Source: an uncultured Atopobiaceae bacterium (GTDB lineage Bacteria > Actinomycetota > Coriobacteriia > Coriobacteriales > Atopobiaceae). From it: a DNA stretch of 58,429 nt. A program made the translations under genes and the position numbers. The stretch covers positions 1 through 58,429 of the forward strand of contig CALULO010000010.1 in assembly GCA_944321515.1 (NCBI GenBank), written 5' to 3'. The notes under the pieces are model-generated. The model was not told the DNA's origin. It did not search any database and saw only the letters and a list, made by a program, of their open reading frames with translations. Below, piece after piece: positions 42,803 through 52,200 of the stretch (position 1 is its first letter; each line of letters starts with the position of its first letter).

Positions 42803-44029
42803 GTGGCCCGCACGGCAAGAAGGACCTCGAGGTCGCAGGCGCGCGAGGAGGCCCTGGCACGGGCCACCTCGGTGAGCGTGCCCGGGGCCGCCGACGTGGC
42901 GGTGCTCGGCGGCGGGGCCTCCGGGCTCGTCGCGGCGATCGCGGCGGCGGAGGCAGGCGCGCGCGTGGTGGTGCTCGAGCGCGACCTGGCGTGCGGTCGC
43001 ACGATCCTCGCCACGGGCAACGGGCGCTGCAACCTGGCGAACGCGCTGCCCAAGGCCGAGCGCTACAACGACCCAGCCTTCGTGGAGGCCGTCTGCGGAG
43101 ACGCCGAGGGCTTCCGGCACGACGTGCTCGGCTTCTTTGACGCGTGCGGCCTCCAGACGGTCTGCGAGGACCGGGGGCGCCTCTACCCCTGCTCGCGCCA
43201 GGCGTCGAGCGTGCGCGAGGTGCTTCTCGCCCGGGCTCGGCGCTCCGGCGCCGTGCTGGCCCCGGCACGCGAGGTCACGGCCGTGGCGCGCGGGGCCGAG
43301 GGCTGGCTCGTGGAGTTTGCGGGCGCCGGCGGGGGCGTTGCCCCCGGTGAGGTCCGCGCGCGGGCCGTCGTCGTCTCCGTGGGCGGCGGCGAGGGGCTTC
43401 TCACGGGCCTCGGCCTGGCCTGCGCGCCCTTCGTGCCCGTGCTCTGCGCGCTGGCGTGCGAGCCGGAAGACCCGCGCGTCCGCCTGGCGGCGCTCGACGG
43501 GCGTCGCGCCCACGTGGCGGCGCGACTGCTGCGCGACGGCTCCGAGGTGGCCCGTGAGCACGGCGAGGTGCTCTTCCGTCCGTACGGGATCTCCGGCATC
43601 GCCGCCTTTGACCTCTCGCGCCTGGCGCGGGAGGGCGACGCCGTCTCGCTCTGCTTTGCCGACGGCATGCTCGCCCCCGCGGATCTCCGGCGCCTGAGAG
43701 ACGCGGCCGGCAGCTGCGCCGGGTTTCTCGACCCCGCCATCGAGTCCGCGCTCGCGCAGGGCGGCGCCGACCCCCTCGAGCTTGCGTCCGACCTGCGCCT
43801 CGTGGTGCGCGGCGCGGCCGAGCCGGAGCGCGCCCAGGTCACGCGCGGCGGGCTCCGGACGGGGCAGTTCAGCACGGGGACGCTCGAGGCGCTCGGGGCG
43901 CCGGGGCTCTTCGCCTGTGGCGAGGCGCTTGACGTGGACGGGGCCTGTGGCGGCTTCAACCTGGCGTGGGCGTGGAAGAGCGGCCTGGTGGCGGGGGCGT
44001 CCGCGGCGGCACGGGCGCGCTTGCGCTAG
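42803..44029 (+). CDS. HI0933/YhiN-family flavoprotein
   Basis: A 408-aa FAD protein. N-terminal Rossmann motif VLGGGASGLVAAIAAAEAG, the family signature RTILATGNGRCNLAN, and the C-terminal FAD segment [25 protein letters not shown]...DGACGGFNLAWAW. The biochemical role of this family is not settled. The GTG at 42803 lies one base after the mrp stop and is chosen for that coupling; the first 20 residues are Arg-rich. Confidence 0.85.
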   Translation: MARTARRTSRSQAREEALARATSVSVPGAADVAVLGGGASGLVAAIAAAEAGARVVVLERDLACGRTILATGNGRCNLANALPKAERYNDPAFVEAVCGDAEGFRHDVLGFFDACGLQTVCEDRGRLYPCSRQASSVREVLLARARRSGAVLAPAREVTAVARGAEGWLVEFAGAGGGVAPGEVRARAVVVSVGGGEGLLTGLGLACAPFVPVLCALACEPEDPRVRLAALDGRRAHVAARLLRDGSEVAREHGEVLFRPYGISGIAAFDLSRLAREGDAVSLCFADGMLAPADLRRLRDAAGSCAGFLDPAIESALAQGGADPLELASDLRLVVRGAAEPERAQVTRGGLRTGQFSTGTLEALGAPGLFACGEALDVDGACGGFNLAWAWKSGLVAGASAAARARLR

Positions 44030-44064
44030 GCTCAAGGGACAGGACACAGGCAGGAGGGACGCCC

Positions 44065-45735
44065 ATGCTCGAGGTTTCCGGCATCCGCATAGCGCTCGAC
44101 CGGCTGGACGGCAGCGACGCCGCCGAGCTCGCGGCATGCCGCCGCGCGCTCGCACGAAAGCTGCACGTTGGCGAGAAGGACCTCGCCTCCGTGACGCGCC
44201 GCCGCCGCTCCGTCGACGCGCGCCACCGCGGGGACGTGCACCTCACGTTCACCCTGCGCGCCGAGCTCGCAGGCGGCCCCTCCGCAGAGCGCGTCCTCCT
44301 CTCCCGGCTGGCCAAGAGGCACGCCGAGAAGAACGTGCGCGTTGTTGACGAGGCGCCCTACGACTTCCCCGCGCCCGTGCCCGCCGCAGCGAGGCCCGAC
44401 GAGAGGCCCGTGGTGGTGGGCGCCGGCTGCGCGGGGCTCTTCTGCGCGCTCTCCCTCGCCCGGGCGGGCCTCGAGCCGCTGCTCGTTGAGCGCGGCGACG
44501 ACACCGAGCGACGCGGCGAGGTGGTGGCCACCCACAACCGGACGGGCGTGCTGGACCCAGAGAGCAACATACAGTTCGGCGTCGGCGGCGCCGGCACGTT
44601 CTCCGACGGCAAGCTCCAGACCGGCACCAAGAGCCCTGCGCACCGCCTCATCCTGGAGACCTTCGTGGCGGCCGGCGCCCAGCAGGAGATCCTCTGGGAC
44701 GCCAAGCCCCACGTGGGGAGCGACGTGCTGCCCCGCGTGGTGAGCGAGATCGTCCGCCAGATCGAGGAGGCCGGCGGCGAGGTCCGCTGCCGCTGCCGCA
44801 TGACGGACGTTGACGTCACCGGCGGGCAGGTGCGCTCCGTGACGCTCGAGGGCACGGGGCCCGACGGCGAGAGGCACGAGGAGCGCGTGGGCGCCAGCTG
44901 CGTGGTCCTTGCCTGTGGGCACTCTGCCCGCGACGTCTTTGAGCTGCTGCACGCTCGTGGCGTGGCGATGGAGCGCAAGACCTTCGCCATGGGGGTGCGG
45001 ATCGAGCACCTCCAGGCGGACGTCGACCGCGCGCTCTACGGCACTGCGGCCGGCCACCCCGCCCTCGGCGCGGCGCCCTACAAGCTCTCCTGCCACCTGC
45101 CCTCCGGGCGGAGCGCCTTCTCCTTCTGCATGTGCCCCGGCGGCTACGTGGTGTCCGCCGCGAGCGAGCCGGGCGGCGTCTGCACCAACGGCATGAGCCT
45201 CTCGGACCGGGCGGGCGTAAACGCCAACTCGGGCCTTCTGGCCAACGTCTTCCCGGAGGACCTCCCCGGAGACGACGTGCTCGCCGGCGTGGAGCTCCAG
45301 CGCCGCTGCGAGCGGGCCGCCTTCGTCGCGGGGGGCGGCGGGTTCGTGGCGCCCGCGCAGCTTGTGGGGGACTTCCTGGCCGGGACGCCGTCCAGCGCGG
45401 GCGGCCGCGTGCGTCCCACCTACCCACGCGGCGTGGCCTGGGGCGACGTGACCCCCTGCCTGCCAGGCTACGTGGCCGAGACACTGCGCGCCGCCATCCC
45501 ACAGATGGGCAGGCGCCTGCGCGGCTTTGACGCGAGGGACGCCGTGCTCACCGGCGTGGAGACGCGCTCGAGCTCGCCGGTGCGCGTGCGGCGCGGCGAC
45601 GACGGCCAGAGCGTGAACGTGCGCGGGCTCTGGCCCGTGGGCGAGGGCGCTGGCTACGCGGGCGGCATCATGAGCGCCGCCACCGACGGCATCCTCACCG
45701 CCGAGAAGATCGTGGCGGCGTTTACGTCACGATAG
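44065..45735 (+). CDS. Uncharacterised FAD-dependent dehydrogenase (COG2509 type)
   Basis: A 556-aa flavoprotein. An N-terminal region of about 90 residues (ALARKLHVGEKDLASV typical) precedes the FAD-binding VVGAGCAGLFCALSLARAG. The central family motif is NIQFGVGGAGTFSDGKL with KSPAH after it. The C-terminus has LWPVGEGAGYAGGIMSAATDG. Function unknown. The ATG at 44065 follows CAGGAGGGA. It is 35 nt after the YhiN-type gene, completing an mrp-flavoprotein-flavoprotein unit. Confidence 0.86.
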   Translation: MLEVSGIRIALDRLDGSDAAELAACRRALARKLHVGEKDLASVTRRRRSVDARHRGDVHLTFTLRAELAGGPSAERVLLSRLAKRHAEKNVRVVDEAPYDFPAPVPAAARPDERPVVVGAGCAGLFCALSLARAGLEPLLVERGDDTERRGEVVATHNRTGVLDPESNIQFGVGGAGTFSDGKLQTGTKSPAHRLILETFVAAGAQQEILWDAKPHVGSDVLPRVVSEIVRQIEEAGGEVRCRCRMTDVDVTGGQVRSVTLEGTGPDGERHEERVGASCVVLACGHSARDVFELLHARGVAMERKTFAMGVRIEHLQADVDRALYGTAAGHPALGAAPYKLSCHLPSGRSAFSFCMCPGGYVVSAASEPGGVCTNGMSLSDRAGVNANSGLLANVFPEDLPGDDVLAGVELQRRCERAAFVAGGGGFVAPAQLVGDFLAGTPSSAGGRVRPTYPRGVAWGDVTPCLPGYVAETLRAAIPQMGRRLRGFDARDAVLTGVETRSSSPVRVRRGDDGQSVNVRGLWPVGEGAGYAGGIMSAATDGILTAEKIVAAFTSR

Positions 45736-45804
45736 GGACGACCCGGCCGACCGCACCGTGGGACGGCGCGCTAGGACGAGGCCTGGGTCCCGGGGGGCGC
45801 GTAC

Positions 45805-45838
45805 AAAAAGGGCGGGGGCCCTTTAGGCCGCCCGCCCA
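45805..45838 (-). terminator. Rho-independent terminator of the PTS IIB gene
   Basis: Minus strand: strong GC stem (GGGCGGGCGGCC against GGGCCCCCGCCC, TAAA loop) followed by TTTTT (45809-45805). It lies about 25 nt past the PTS stop and also blocks read-through toward the converging flavoprotein gene. Confidence 0.85.
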
Positions 45839-45861
45839 CATACGTCCGATCGCCGGACGCG

Positions 45862-46146
45862 CTACGCAAAGCGGATGATGTCCAGCAGCTTGGAGAACTC
45901 CTCCTCCTGGTTCATGCCGGTGAGGAAGGCCACGCCGTTCAGCACGGGGACGTCGTAGGAGCCCTCGGTGCGCACGACGGGAATGTAGACGTCCGCGTCC
46001 TCGAGCTCCTCGTCAAGGCGCGAGATCTCGACAGGCACAACGTCGGCCTCGACGTCCTCAGACGCGAGGAGCTTCCTAATCTTGGCGGCGACCATCTCCG
46101 AGGTTGCCACGCCGGACCCGCACGCCACGACGATCTTCGTTGCCAT
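45862..46146 (-). CDS. PTS IIB component, galactitol (GatB) type, orphan
   Basis: A 94-aa phosphocarrier with the active-site Cys near residue 9 in VVACGSGVATSEM, typical of galactitol/ascorbate-type IIB proteins that accept phosphate from IIA. No IIA, IIC or catabolic gene is adjacent; the gene sits alone with its own -10 (TAGAAT at 46184-46179) and terminator. It could serve a IIA/IIC encoded elsewhere or be a stranded remnant or regulator. Confidence 0.88.
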   Translation of the reverse strand: MATKIVVACGSGVATSEMVAAKIRKLLASEDVEADVVPVEISRLDEELEDADVYIPVVRTEGSYDVPVLNGVAFLTGMNQEEEFSKLLDIIRFA

Positions 46147-46178
46147 TCCAGCCTCCTTCTCCGTAAAGACCAGAGTTC

Positions 46179-46184
46179 ATTCTA
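46179..46184 (-). promoter_or_regulatory. -10 element of the PTS IIB gene
   Basis: Minus-strand TAGAAT (46184-46179), about 32 nt before the ATG; -35 weak. The IIB transcript therefore starts just after the end of the Mbeg1-like gene. Confidence 0.4.
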
Positions 46185-46200
46185 CCCGAGGGCCGCCGGC

Positions 46201-47415
46201 TCATGCATCGAAGATGCCGGCACCGTCCGGAGGCTCGCTGACGCCGTCCGGAGGCTCGCCCTCACCGGGCGACCGCTCGGCAAGAAGGCCCCCGGGGAGC
46301 AGGGTCTCCAGCTCGGGAAGGCGGGGTACCTCGAAGTCCGGGGCGAAGGCGCGGACCAGAAGCCTTACGGCACGCGCGATGTTTGCACGCTCGGAGGGCC
46401 CCAGCCCCGCAAGCTCGCGCGCCATTGCGGGGAGAGAGGTCTGCCAGCTCTCCTTCAGGCTGCCGAAGCTGTCCTTGCCACCTGAGTTCAGCACCGAGAA
46501 GAGGGCCTCCACGAAGCCCTCCCGCTCGACCGGTGTCATCGAGGTTATCCACTCGTTGAGGCCCTCGTCCACGAACGAGGCCCCGCGGCCGAGCCCCTCC
46601 TCTCGCACGAAGTCCGTCCCTTCCACGACCCAGGAGAACGGGTCGTGCTGCAGGGGGCCGGTTGCCGTGGACGCCACCACGGAGTAGTCCTCCTGCTGCT
46701 CGAACAGCATGCCGATGAGCGAGGAGCGCGGGACCGTCTTGTGTACGAGACGGGCGCGATCGCGCCAGGCGGGCTCCGCAAGCGTCTCCGCCGTGAAGCC
46801 AGGGCCGTCATGCGAGAAGACCGCGCGCAGCCGCGCGGCAACGTCGGCCGGGCAGCGGGAGGCGGCGTAGACGGCGAGGTTGCCGCCCTTGGAGTGCCCG
46901 CCCACCCAGAGCGGACCGTCCACCTCGCGCGCAGCGCGACAGAGGTAGTCGACGGCGGCGAGCTGCGAGGGCACGCCCGTCTCAAAGGCCATGTTGAAGT
47001 CCTCGCGCCATCCGACGAGCGTGTTGTCCGTCCCCCGGAAGGAGACGTAGGCGCCTCCACCCGGCAGCCGCAGCGTCACGGCGGAGAACTGCTTCTCCGC
47101 TACCTCGTCGAACTCGTCCACGTAGCCGCAGACGCGCGTCCCGCGCAGACGGGGGCTCGCCACCGCGGCGGCGAGCAGCTGAACGAGCCCCTCCGGATCC
47201 CACAGCCCGCACGTCATGGCCTCAAACCGCTCGGCACAGAAGAGCCCTGCGAGCGCCATCCCCTCGGACGTGCGGGCGGCGGCGAACTCCTCCGGCAGGC
47301 GATAGTACGAGAGGCACGAGAGCACCAGGCTGTCGACCTCGCAGAGCGGCCGCTCGGCAAACGTCTGGAACTCGCCGCCCAGGTAGGTAAGGATGTTTCT
47401 CCCCTCGTGTGCCAT
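46201..47415 (-). CDS. Mbeg1-like (DUF2974) alpha/beta hydrolase
   Basis: A 404-aa protein. The N-terminal part has the family-typical SLVLSCLSYYRLP; the lipase-like core has VSFRGTDNTLVGWREDFNM and the nucleophile elbow GGHSKGGNLAVYAA, followed by FSHDGPGF. The C-terminal ~60 residues are Pro/Gly/Glu-rich and probably disordered. No signal peptide. The family is annotated as lipase-like but its substrate is unknown. Its ATG is eight bases after the uvrB stop, so it should share the SOS-linked uvrB transcript. Confidence 0.83.
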   Translation of the reverse strand: MAHEGRNILTYLGGEFQTFAERPLCEVDSLVLSCLSYYRLPEEFAAARTSEGMALAGLFCAERFEAMTCGLWDPEGLVQLLAAAVASPRLRGTRVCGYVDEFDEVAEKQFSAVTLRLPGGGAYVSFRGTDNTLVGWREDFNMAFETGVPSQLAAVDYLCRAAREVDGPLWVGGHSKGGNLAVYAASRCPADVAARLRAVFSHDGPGFTAETLAEPAWRDRARLVHKTVPRSSLIGMLFEQQEDYSVVASTATGPLQHDPFSWVVEGTDFVREEGLGRGASFVDEGLNEWITSMTPVEREGFVEALFSVLNSGGKDSFGSLKESWQTSLPAMARELAGLGPSERANIARAVRLLVRAFAPDFEVPRLPELETLLPGGLLAERSPGEGEPPDGVSEPPDGAGIFDA

Positions 47416-47423
47416 GACGCCCC

Positions 47424-49667
47424 CTACTTCTTGTGCGGCCGATAGCGGCGCCGCGTGGCGTGAGCACTGCCCTTGCGCGCCCCGGCCTTGAGGCGGGCGA
47501 TCACGTCGTCTGCGGTGCCGCCCTCCACGCGCGTACGGATGGCGACGATCTGGTCGCGCAGGCGGGCCGCCGTCTCGAAGTCCATGGCCTCGGACGCGGC
47601 GGCCATCTCCTCCTCGAGGGCGTCAACCAGCTCGGCGAGCTCGGCGGCGGGCAGCTCCGAGAGCTCTGCGGCCACGTCGCGCGCCGTCTCTCCGGATGCC
47701 TCCCCGCCCTCGGTCAGGCTCTCGAAGGCGCCGTGGCTCCCGGTGCCGTGACGGTCGCGCGTCTTGCCCTCCAGCGTGGCCTCCGCCTCCGAGATGAACG
47801 ACGAGACGTCCGTGATGGACTTCCTCACCGTCTGGGGCACGATGCCGTGCTCCTCGTTGTAGGCCTCCTGAATCTGCCGACGGCGGGCCGTCTCCCCGAT
47901 GGCCTCCCGCATGGAGTCCGTGATGGCGTCGGCGTACATGATGACCTCGCCCTTGGCGTTTCTCGCCGCGCGTCCCATGGTCTGGATGAGGGAGCGCCGG
48001 TTGCGCAGGAACCCCTCCTTGTCAGCGTCCAGGATGGCGACGAGGGAGACCTCGGGGATGTCCAGGCCCTCGCGCAGGAGGTTGATGCCCACGAGGACGT
48101 CGATCTTGCCCTGGCGCAGGTCGCGGATGATGTCCACGCGGTCGAGCGTGGCCGTGTCCGAGTGCATGTAGTTCACGCGCACGCCCTCGTCGAGCAGGTG
48201 GTCGGTGAGGTCCTCGGCCATCCTCTTGGTGAGCGTGGTCACGAGCACGCGCTCCTTCTTGGCCACGCGCTCCTTGATCTCGGAGATGAGGTCGTCGATC
48301 TGGCCCTCCACCGGCCGGACGTCCACCTTGGGGTCGAGCAGGCCGGTGGGGCGGATGATCTGCTCCACCTGCTGCTGGGTGACGGTCTCCTCGTAGTCGC
48401 CGGGCGTGGCCGAGACGTAGATGAACTGCGGAACGCGGGACTCGAACTCGTCGAAGCGCAGGGGGCGGTTGTCCAGTGCGGAGGGCAGGCGGAACCCGTG
48501 GTCCACGAGCGTGACCTTGCGCGAGCGGTCGCCCTCGTACATGCCGCGAATCTGCGGCACCGTGACGTGGGACTCGTCGATGATGCAGAGCATGTCCTTG
48601 GGGAAGTAGTCGATGAGGGTGTAGGGCGGCTCGCCGGGCGCGCGGCCGTCCAGGTGGCGCGAGTAGTTCTCGATGCCGTTGCAGTAGCCCATGGTCTCCA
48701 GCATCTCGAGGTCGTAGCCGGTGCGCTGGGAGAGGCGCTGGGCCTCCAGCAGCATGTCGTTTGCCTTGAGCTCGGCCACGCGCGCCTCGAGCTCCTCGTT
48801 GATGGTCTTGAGCGCGTGGGTGACCTTGGGCCGCTCGGTGACGTAGTGGGAGGCCGGCCAGATGGGGACAGCGTCAAACTCGCGCACAATCTCACCGGTG
48901 ACGTTGTCCACCTCGGCGATGAGCTCCACCTCGTCCCCGAAGAAGGAGATTCGCAGTGGGTTCTCCGAGTAGGGCGGGAAGACGTCCACGGTGTCCCCGC
49001 GCACGCGGAAGGTGCCGCGGGAGAGGTCGTAGTCGTTGCGGTCATACTGGATGTCTATGAGGGCATGGATGAGGTCGTCTCGCTCCAGCGGCTCGTCCTT
49101 GCTCACGTTGGGCGCAAGGCCCGCGTAGTCCTGCGGGCTGCCGATGCCGTAGATGCAGCTGACCGACGCCACCACGATGACGTCACGCCGGGAGAGCAGG
49201 CTCGAGGTTGCCTGGTGGCGGAGCTTCTCCACCTCCTCGTTGATGGAGGCGTCCTTCTCTATGTAGGTGTCCGTCTGCGGGACGTAGGCCTCCGGCTGGT
49301 AGTAGTCGTAGTAGGAGACGAAGTAGACCACGGCGTTGTTGGGGAAGAGCTCGCGCATCTCACTTGCCACCTGGGCCGCGAGCGTCTTGTTCGGCTCCAT
49401 GATGAGCGTGGGGCGGTTGAGCTTCTCGATGGTCTTCGCCATGGTGAAGGTCTTTCCCGAGCCCGTGACGCCCATGAGCGTCTGGTAGCGAAGGCCCCTC
49501 TCGACCCCGCCGGCGAGCTTCTCGATGGCCTGGGGCTGATCCCCGGCCGGCTCGTAGGGTGAGACCACCGTGAGGCGCTCCTCGCCGTGCTCGCGCCCAA
49601 AGCGCACGAGCTCGCCGCCCACGCGCTCACGCCGCTCCGTGACCGCCGGATCAACCGTCTGCGCCAT
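47424..49667 (-). CDS. uvrB: Excinuclease ABC subunit B
   Basis: A 747-aa helicase-like repair protein. Walker A is [12 protein letters not shown], the beta-hairpin region is [11 protein letters not shown], the DEAD-type box is IDESH, helicase motif VI is QTMGRAARN, and a C-terminal UVR motif ([21 protein letters not shown]) binds UvrC. It is longer than usual, with about 30 extra N-terminal residues and a basic tail. A LexA-like box overlaps the -35 of its promoter. The Mbeg1-like gene follows after 8 nt. Confidence 0.97.
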   Translation of the reverse strand: MAQTVDPAVTERRERVGGELVRFGREHGEERLTVVSPYEPAGDQPQAIEKLAGGVERGLRYQTLMGVTGSGKTFTMAKTIEKLNRPTLIMEPNKTLAAQVASEMRELFPNNAVVYFVSYYDYYQPEAYVPQTDTYIEKDASINEEVEKLRHQATSSLLSRRDVIVVASVSCIYGIGSPQDYAGLAPNVSKDEPLERDDLIHALIDIQYDRNDYDLSRGTFRVRGDTVDVFPPYSENPLRISFFGDEVELIAEVDNVTGEIVREFDAVPIWPASHYVTERPKVTHALKTINEELEARVAELKANDMLLEAQRLSQRTGYDLEMLETMGYCNGIENYSRHLDGRAPGEPPYTLIDYFPKDMLCIIDESHVTVPQIRGMYEGDRSRKVTLVDHGFRLPSALDNRPLRFDEFESRVPQFIYVSATPGDYEETVTQQQVEQIIRPTGLLDPKVDVRPVEGQIDDLISEIKERVAKKERVLVTTLTKRMAEDLTDHLLDEGVRVNYMHSDTATLDRVDIIRDLRQGKIDVLVGINLLREGLDIPEVSLVAILDADKEGFLRNRRSLIQTMGRAARNAKGEVIMYADAITDSMREAIGETARRRQIQEAYNEEHGIVPQTVRKSITDVSSFISEAEATLEGKTRDRHGTGSHGAFESLTEGGEASGETARDVAAELSELPAAELAELVDALEEEMAAASEAMDFETAARLRDQIVAIRTRVEGGTADDVIARLKAGARKGSAHATRRRYRPHKK

Positions 49668-49698
49668 GGTCCTCCCCTCTCAGCCTACCTGTGGGAAG

Positions 49699-49743
49699 AG
49701 TGTACCCCATCGTCTGTACTTCAAACAAGTGTTCGGTTATACT
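49699..49743. promoter_or_regulatory. Divergent uvrB / TPR-protein promoters sharing one LexA-like box
   Basis: Minus strand, uvrB: TTGTTT (49728-49723), 18-nt spacer, TACACT (49704-49699). Plus strand: TATACT at 49738-49743 serves the gene at 49816. The SOS-like box CGAACACTTGTTTG (49735-49722, minus strand) overlaps the uvrB -35 and ends two bases before the plus-strand -10. A bound repressor would block both. Confidence 0.6.
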
Positions 49744-49815
49744 TTGTCGAATGGAAGGCGAGAAGAGCCCTCGGCACGCCTAATATAAGGGCAACCAAGC
49801 GGCGGGAGGAGCCTC

Positions 49816-52152
49816 ATGGCAGCACCCAACAACAGGCGCGAGACCGACTGGGCGCGCGTGGCCAAGATCATCGGCGCCTCGCTCGCCTGCGCCGGCTGCC
49901 TCCTCGTGGTGGTCTCGGCGGCGCTTGGGTGGGACACGTCAGCAAGCGGAAGGCGCTCTCTCGTGCGCGCGGCAATCCTTCTCTGTGCCGTGGGAGCGGG
50001 ATCACTGTTCACCTTCGTACGGAAGGTCCGCGGCCAGAACGGCGAGGCCACGACCACCAAGCCGGCGGCGGGCCACGCCCCCCAGGAAAACGGCGCCGGG
50101 GCAAACCTCGAGGGGATGCTTTGCAACTCGGACAACGTCGTCGCAACGCTGAGGGACATCGCGGCCCACGGCGCCCAGCACGGGGTGTTCAGGGAGCTCC
50201 CCGCCCTTCTCGAGCGCGCCGGCCTCATGACATGGGAGGACGCCCCGCGTCTCACCGCCAACAGGCTGCGTCGCAACGGGCAGTGGTGGCTCGCGTGCGC
50301 AGACGGCGTCCCCGAGGGGGAGGCCTACGACCGCCTTGTGAGCGTAGAGGCGGCACTCAACGTCAGCGAGGACCTGCTCGCCCCGGGGGCACCTGAAGAC
50401 CCCGCCGCCAAGCGGGAGCCGTCCAAGCGCCTCGGACGCGTGTTCTCCGCGGTCGCCGACATCGAGCCCCTGACGCCACCCTCGGGAGGTGCCGCTCGCG
50501 AGCTGCTCATGGACGCCGGGCGCTCGGGCGGCGAGTGGCGGTGCCGCATCGGCTTCGCAGACCGCTGCGAGAACCTCCCCGCCCCCTTCCGCGTTGAGGT
50601 TGACTTCCAGAGCAACGTCGACGCCGGGCTCCTGTGCGCGAGCGTGTCCGTGCCGGGGCCTCGGTGCTTCTCGCTGCTCGCTGGGGACGAGGCGGCACGC
50701 GCCGACGGAGCCCGCTCCTACGCGCTGCGGCTCGGGCTTCTTGTGGGACGCTGCGGACTCGACTCGCTCCCTGGGCCTGGGCACGTGATCGTCAACTGCC
50801 ACGAGCACGGGCGGGAGGGCGAGACCCTGCTCTCGCTCAGCCTCACGCGGGGGCAGCTCGACCGGCTTCGCTCCCTCGTACGCGCCCGCGGTGCCCTGCT
50901 GGGCACGCTCCCTGCAGACGAGTGTCTGCGCTACCAGGTGGGCGCAGACGGTTGGCTTCGTCCGGTTGAGCCCTTCGCGAGGACGTCAGACGCCTCGCTC
51001 TGCCCTCCCGCGCGCTATCGCGAGGTTGAGCTCGACGAAGCCCCCGCCGACGAGGCGCTGCGCTCCGCCTGCGGCGCGGCGCGCGTGAGCGACCTTGGCA
51101 TCATGGAGAAGGCCGGGCGCATTGCCGCCTGGAACGGGATGGTCACGGGGTTCGGCTCGAGCACGCAGGAGGTGGTCTCCAAGCTCCTCGACCTGAGGGG
51201 CGTCACCAACGACCTCACCGTGGCGGAGGCCTGCGAGCGCACGAGCAAGGCTCTTGTGGAGGGGGACGTGGACGCCACGGACCGTCGCTCTCTCGCGGGC
51301 CTTTTCGTGGACGGCGGCGCGCTCGCGCGGGCCGCGCGACACGCCTCCGAGCTCTTTGACAAAGACAAGCCCTCGCCCGACGAGCTCGAGGAGTCGCTCG
51401 AGCGGCTTGAGAGCGTGCTCTCCCCCATTACCGAGATGGGCATCTACCTTGACGACAGCGTCTACGTCTACCGCTACTTCAACTCCGTTGCCGAGCGCGT
51501 CCACTACAACCGCACCACCGATGACGGCGGGCGGCGTGTGCGGCTAGTGCCGGACGAGTACTACGCCGCGCACGCTAGCGCCGCGCGCATCCTCAACGCG
51601 CTCGGGCGCAGCGACGAGGCACTCGTCCACGCCGACGAGCTCGTACGCGTAGCCCCTGTCACGCCCGACGCGGCGCTCTCCAAGGTGCGCTGCCTCGAGG
51701 AGCTGTCCCGCGTCTTCGAGGCGGCCGACCTGCTCAAGGAGGCCATCGACTACGCCTCGACGGCGCGTGACCTCTCCATCTGCTTCTACCGGCTTGCGTT
51801 CATGGAGTGGAAGCTCGGGCGGGAGGACCTCTGCGTGGCATGCTACCAGCGGGCCATCTCGCTGCACCCCGACATCGCGCCGCAGGCGAGAAGCGAGCTC
51901 GCGGACCTGCTGAGCGCCAACGGGAGCCTCCGCGCCCTTGCAGACGAGGATGTTGTCCCCGCGCTGGAGCAGGGCGGGCTTCCCGTGGGCAAGGTGAGCG
52001 AGCTGCGCCTCGAGATGCGTGACGCCCTTGTGGCCACGACGGACGCCGGGCTCTTCGTCGTCGCACGCCAGCTCGCAAGCGCCCTGATTGAATTCTGCCG
52101 CGACGACACCCTCATCGACGTCCGTCGCTCGCTCACGAGGCCGCAGGCCTAG
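49816..52152 (+). CDS. Membrane-anchored TPR protein of unknown function
   Basis: A 778-aa protein. Two N-terminal helices (about residues 20-40 and 50-67) form a membrane hairpin. A linker and a long middle region (about 95-550) match no family I recognise. The C-terminal part has tetratricopeptide-like repeats (about 570-720: ALVHADELVRVAP, CYQRAISLHP), suggesting a protein-binding scaffold. The start follows GGGAGG. It is transcribed away from uvrB and appears to share its LexA-like operator, which would make it part of the SOS response. Confidence 0.75.
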   Translation: MAAPNNRRETDWARVAKIIGASLACAGCLLVVVSAALGWDTSASGRRSLVRAAILLCAVGAGSLFTFVRKVRGQNGEATTTKPAAGHAPQENGAGANLEGMLCNSDNVVATLRDIAAHGAQHGVFRELPALLERAGLMTWEDAPRLTANRLRRNGQWWLACADGVPEGEAYDRLVSVEAALNVSEDLLAPGAPEDPAAKREPSKRLGRVFSAVADIEPLTPPSGGAARELLMDAGRSGGEWRCRIGFADRCENLPAPFRVEVDFQSNVDAGLLCASVSVPGPRCFSLLAGDEAARADGARSYALRLGLLVGRCGLDSLPGPGHVIVNCHEHGREGETLLSLSLTRGQLDRLRSLVRARGALLGTLPADECLRYQVGADGWLRPVEPFARTSDASLCPPARYREVELDEAPADEALRSACGAARVSDLGIMEKAGRIAAWNGMVTGFGSSTQEVVSKLLDLRGVTNDLTVAEACERTSKALVEGDVDATDRRSLAGLFVDGGALARAARHASELFDKDKPSPDELEESLERLESVLSPITEMGIYLDDSVYVYRYFNSVAERVHYNRTTDDGGRRVRLVPDEYYAAHASAARILNALGRSDEALVHADELVRVAPVTPDAALSKVRCLEELSRVFEAADLLKEAIDYASTARDLSICFYRLAFMEWKLGREDLCVACYQRAISLHPDIAPQARSELADLLSANGSLRALADEDVVPALEQGGLPVGKVSELRLEMRDALVATTDAGLFVVARQLASALIEFCRDDTLIDVRRSLTRPQA

Positions 52153-52200
52153 CCCTGCCGCGACGGGACGGCGGAGATGGGCCGTGCCGGTCTCGGCGCC

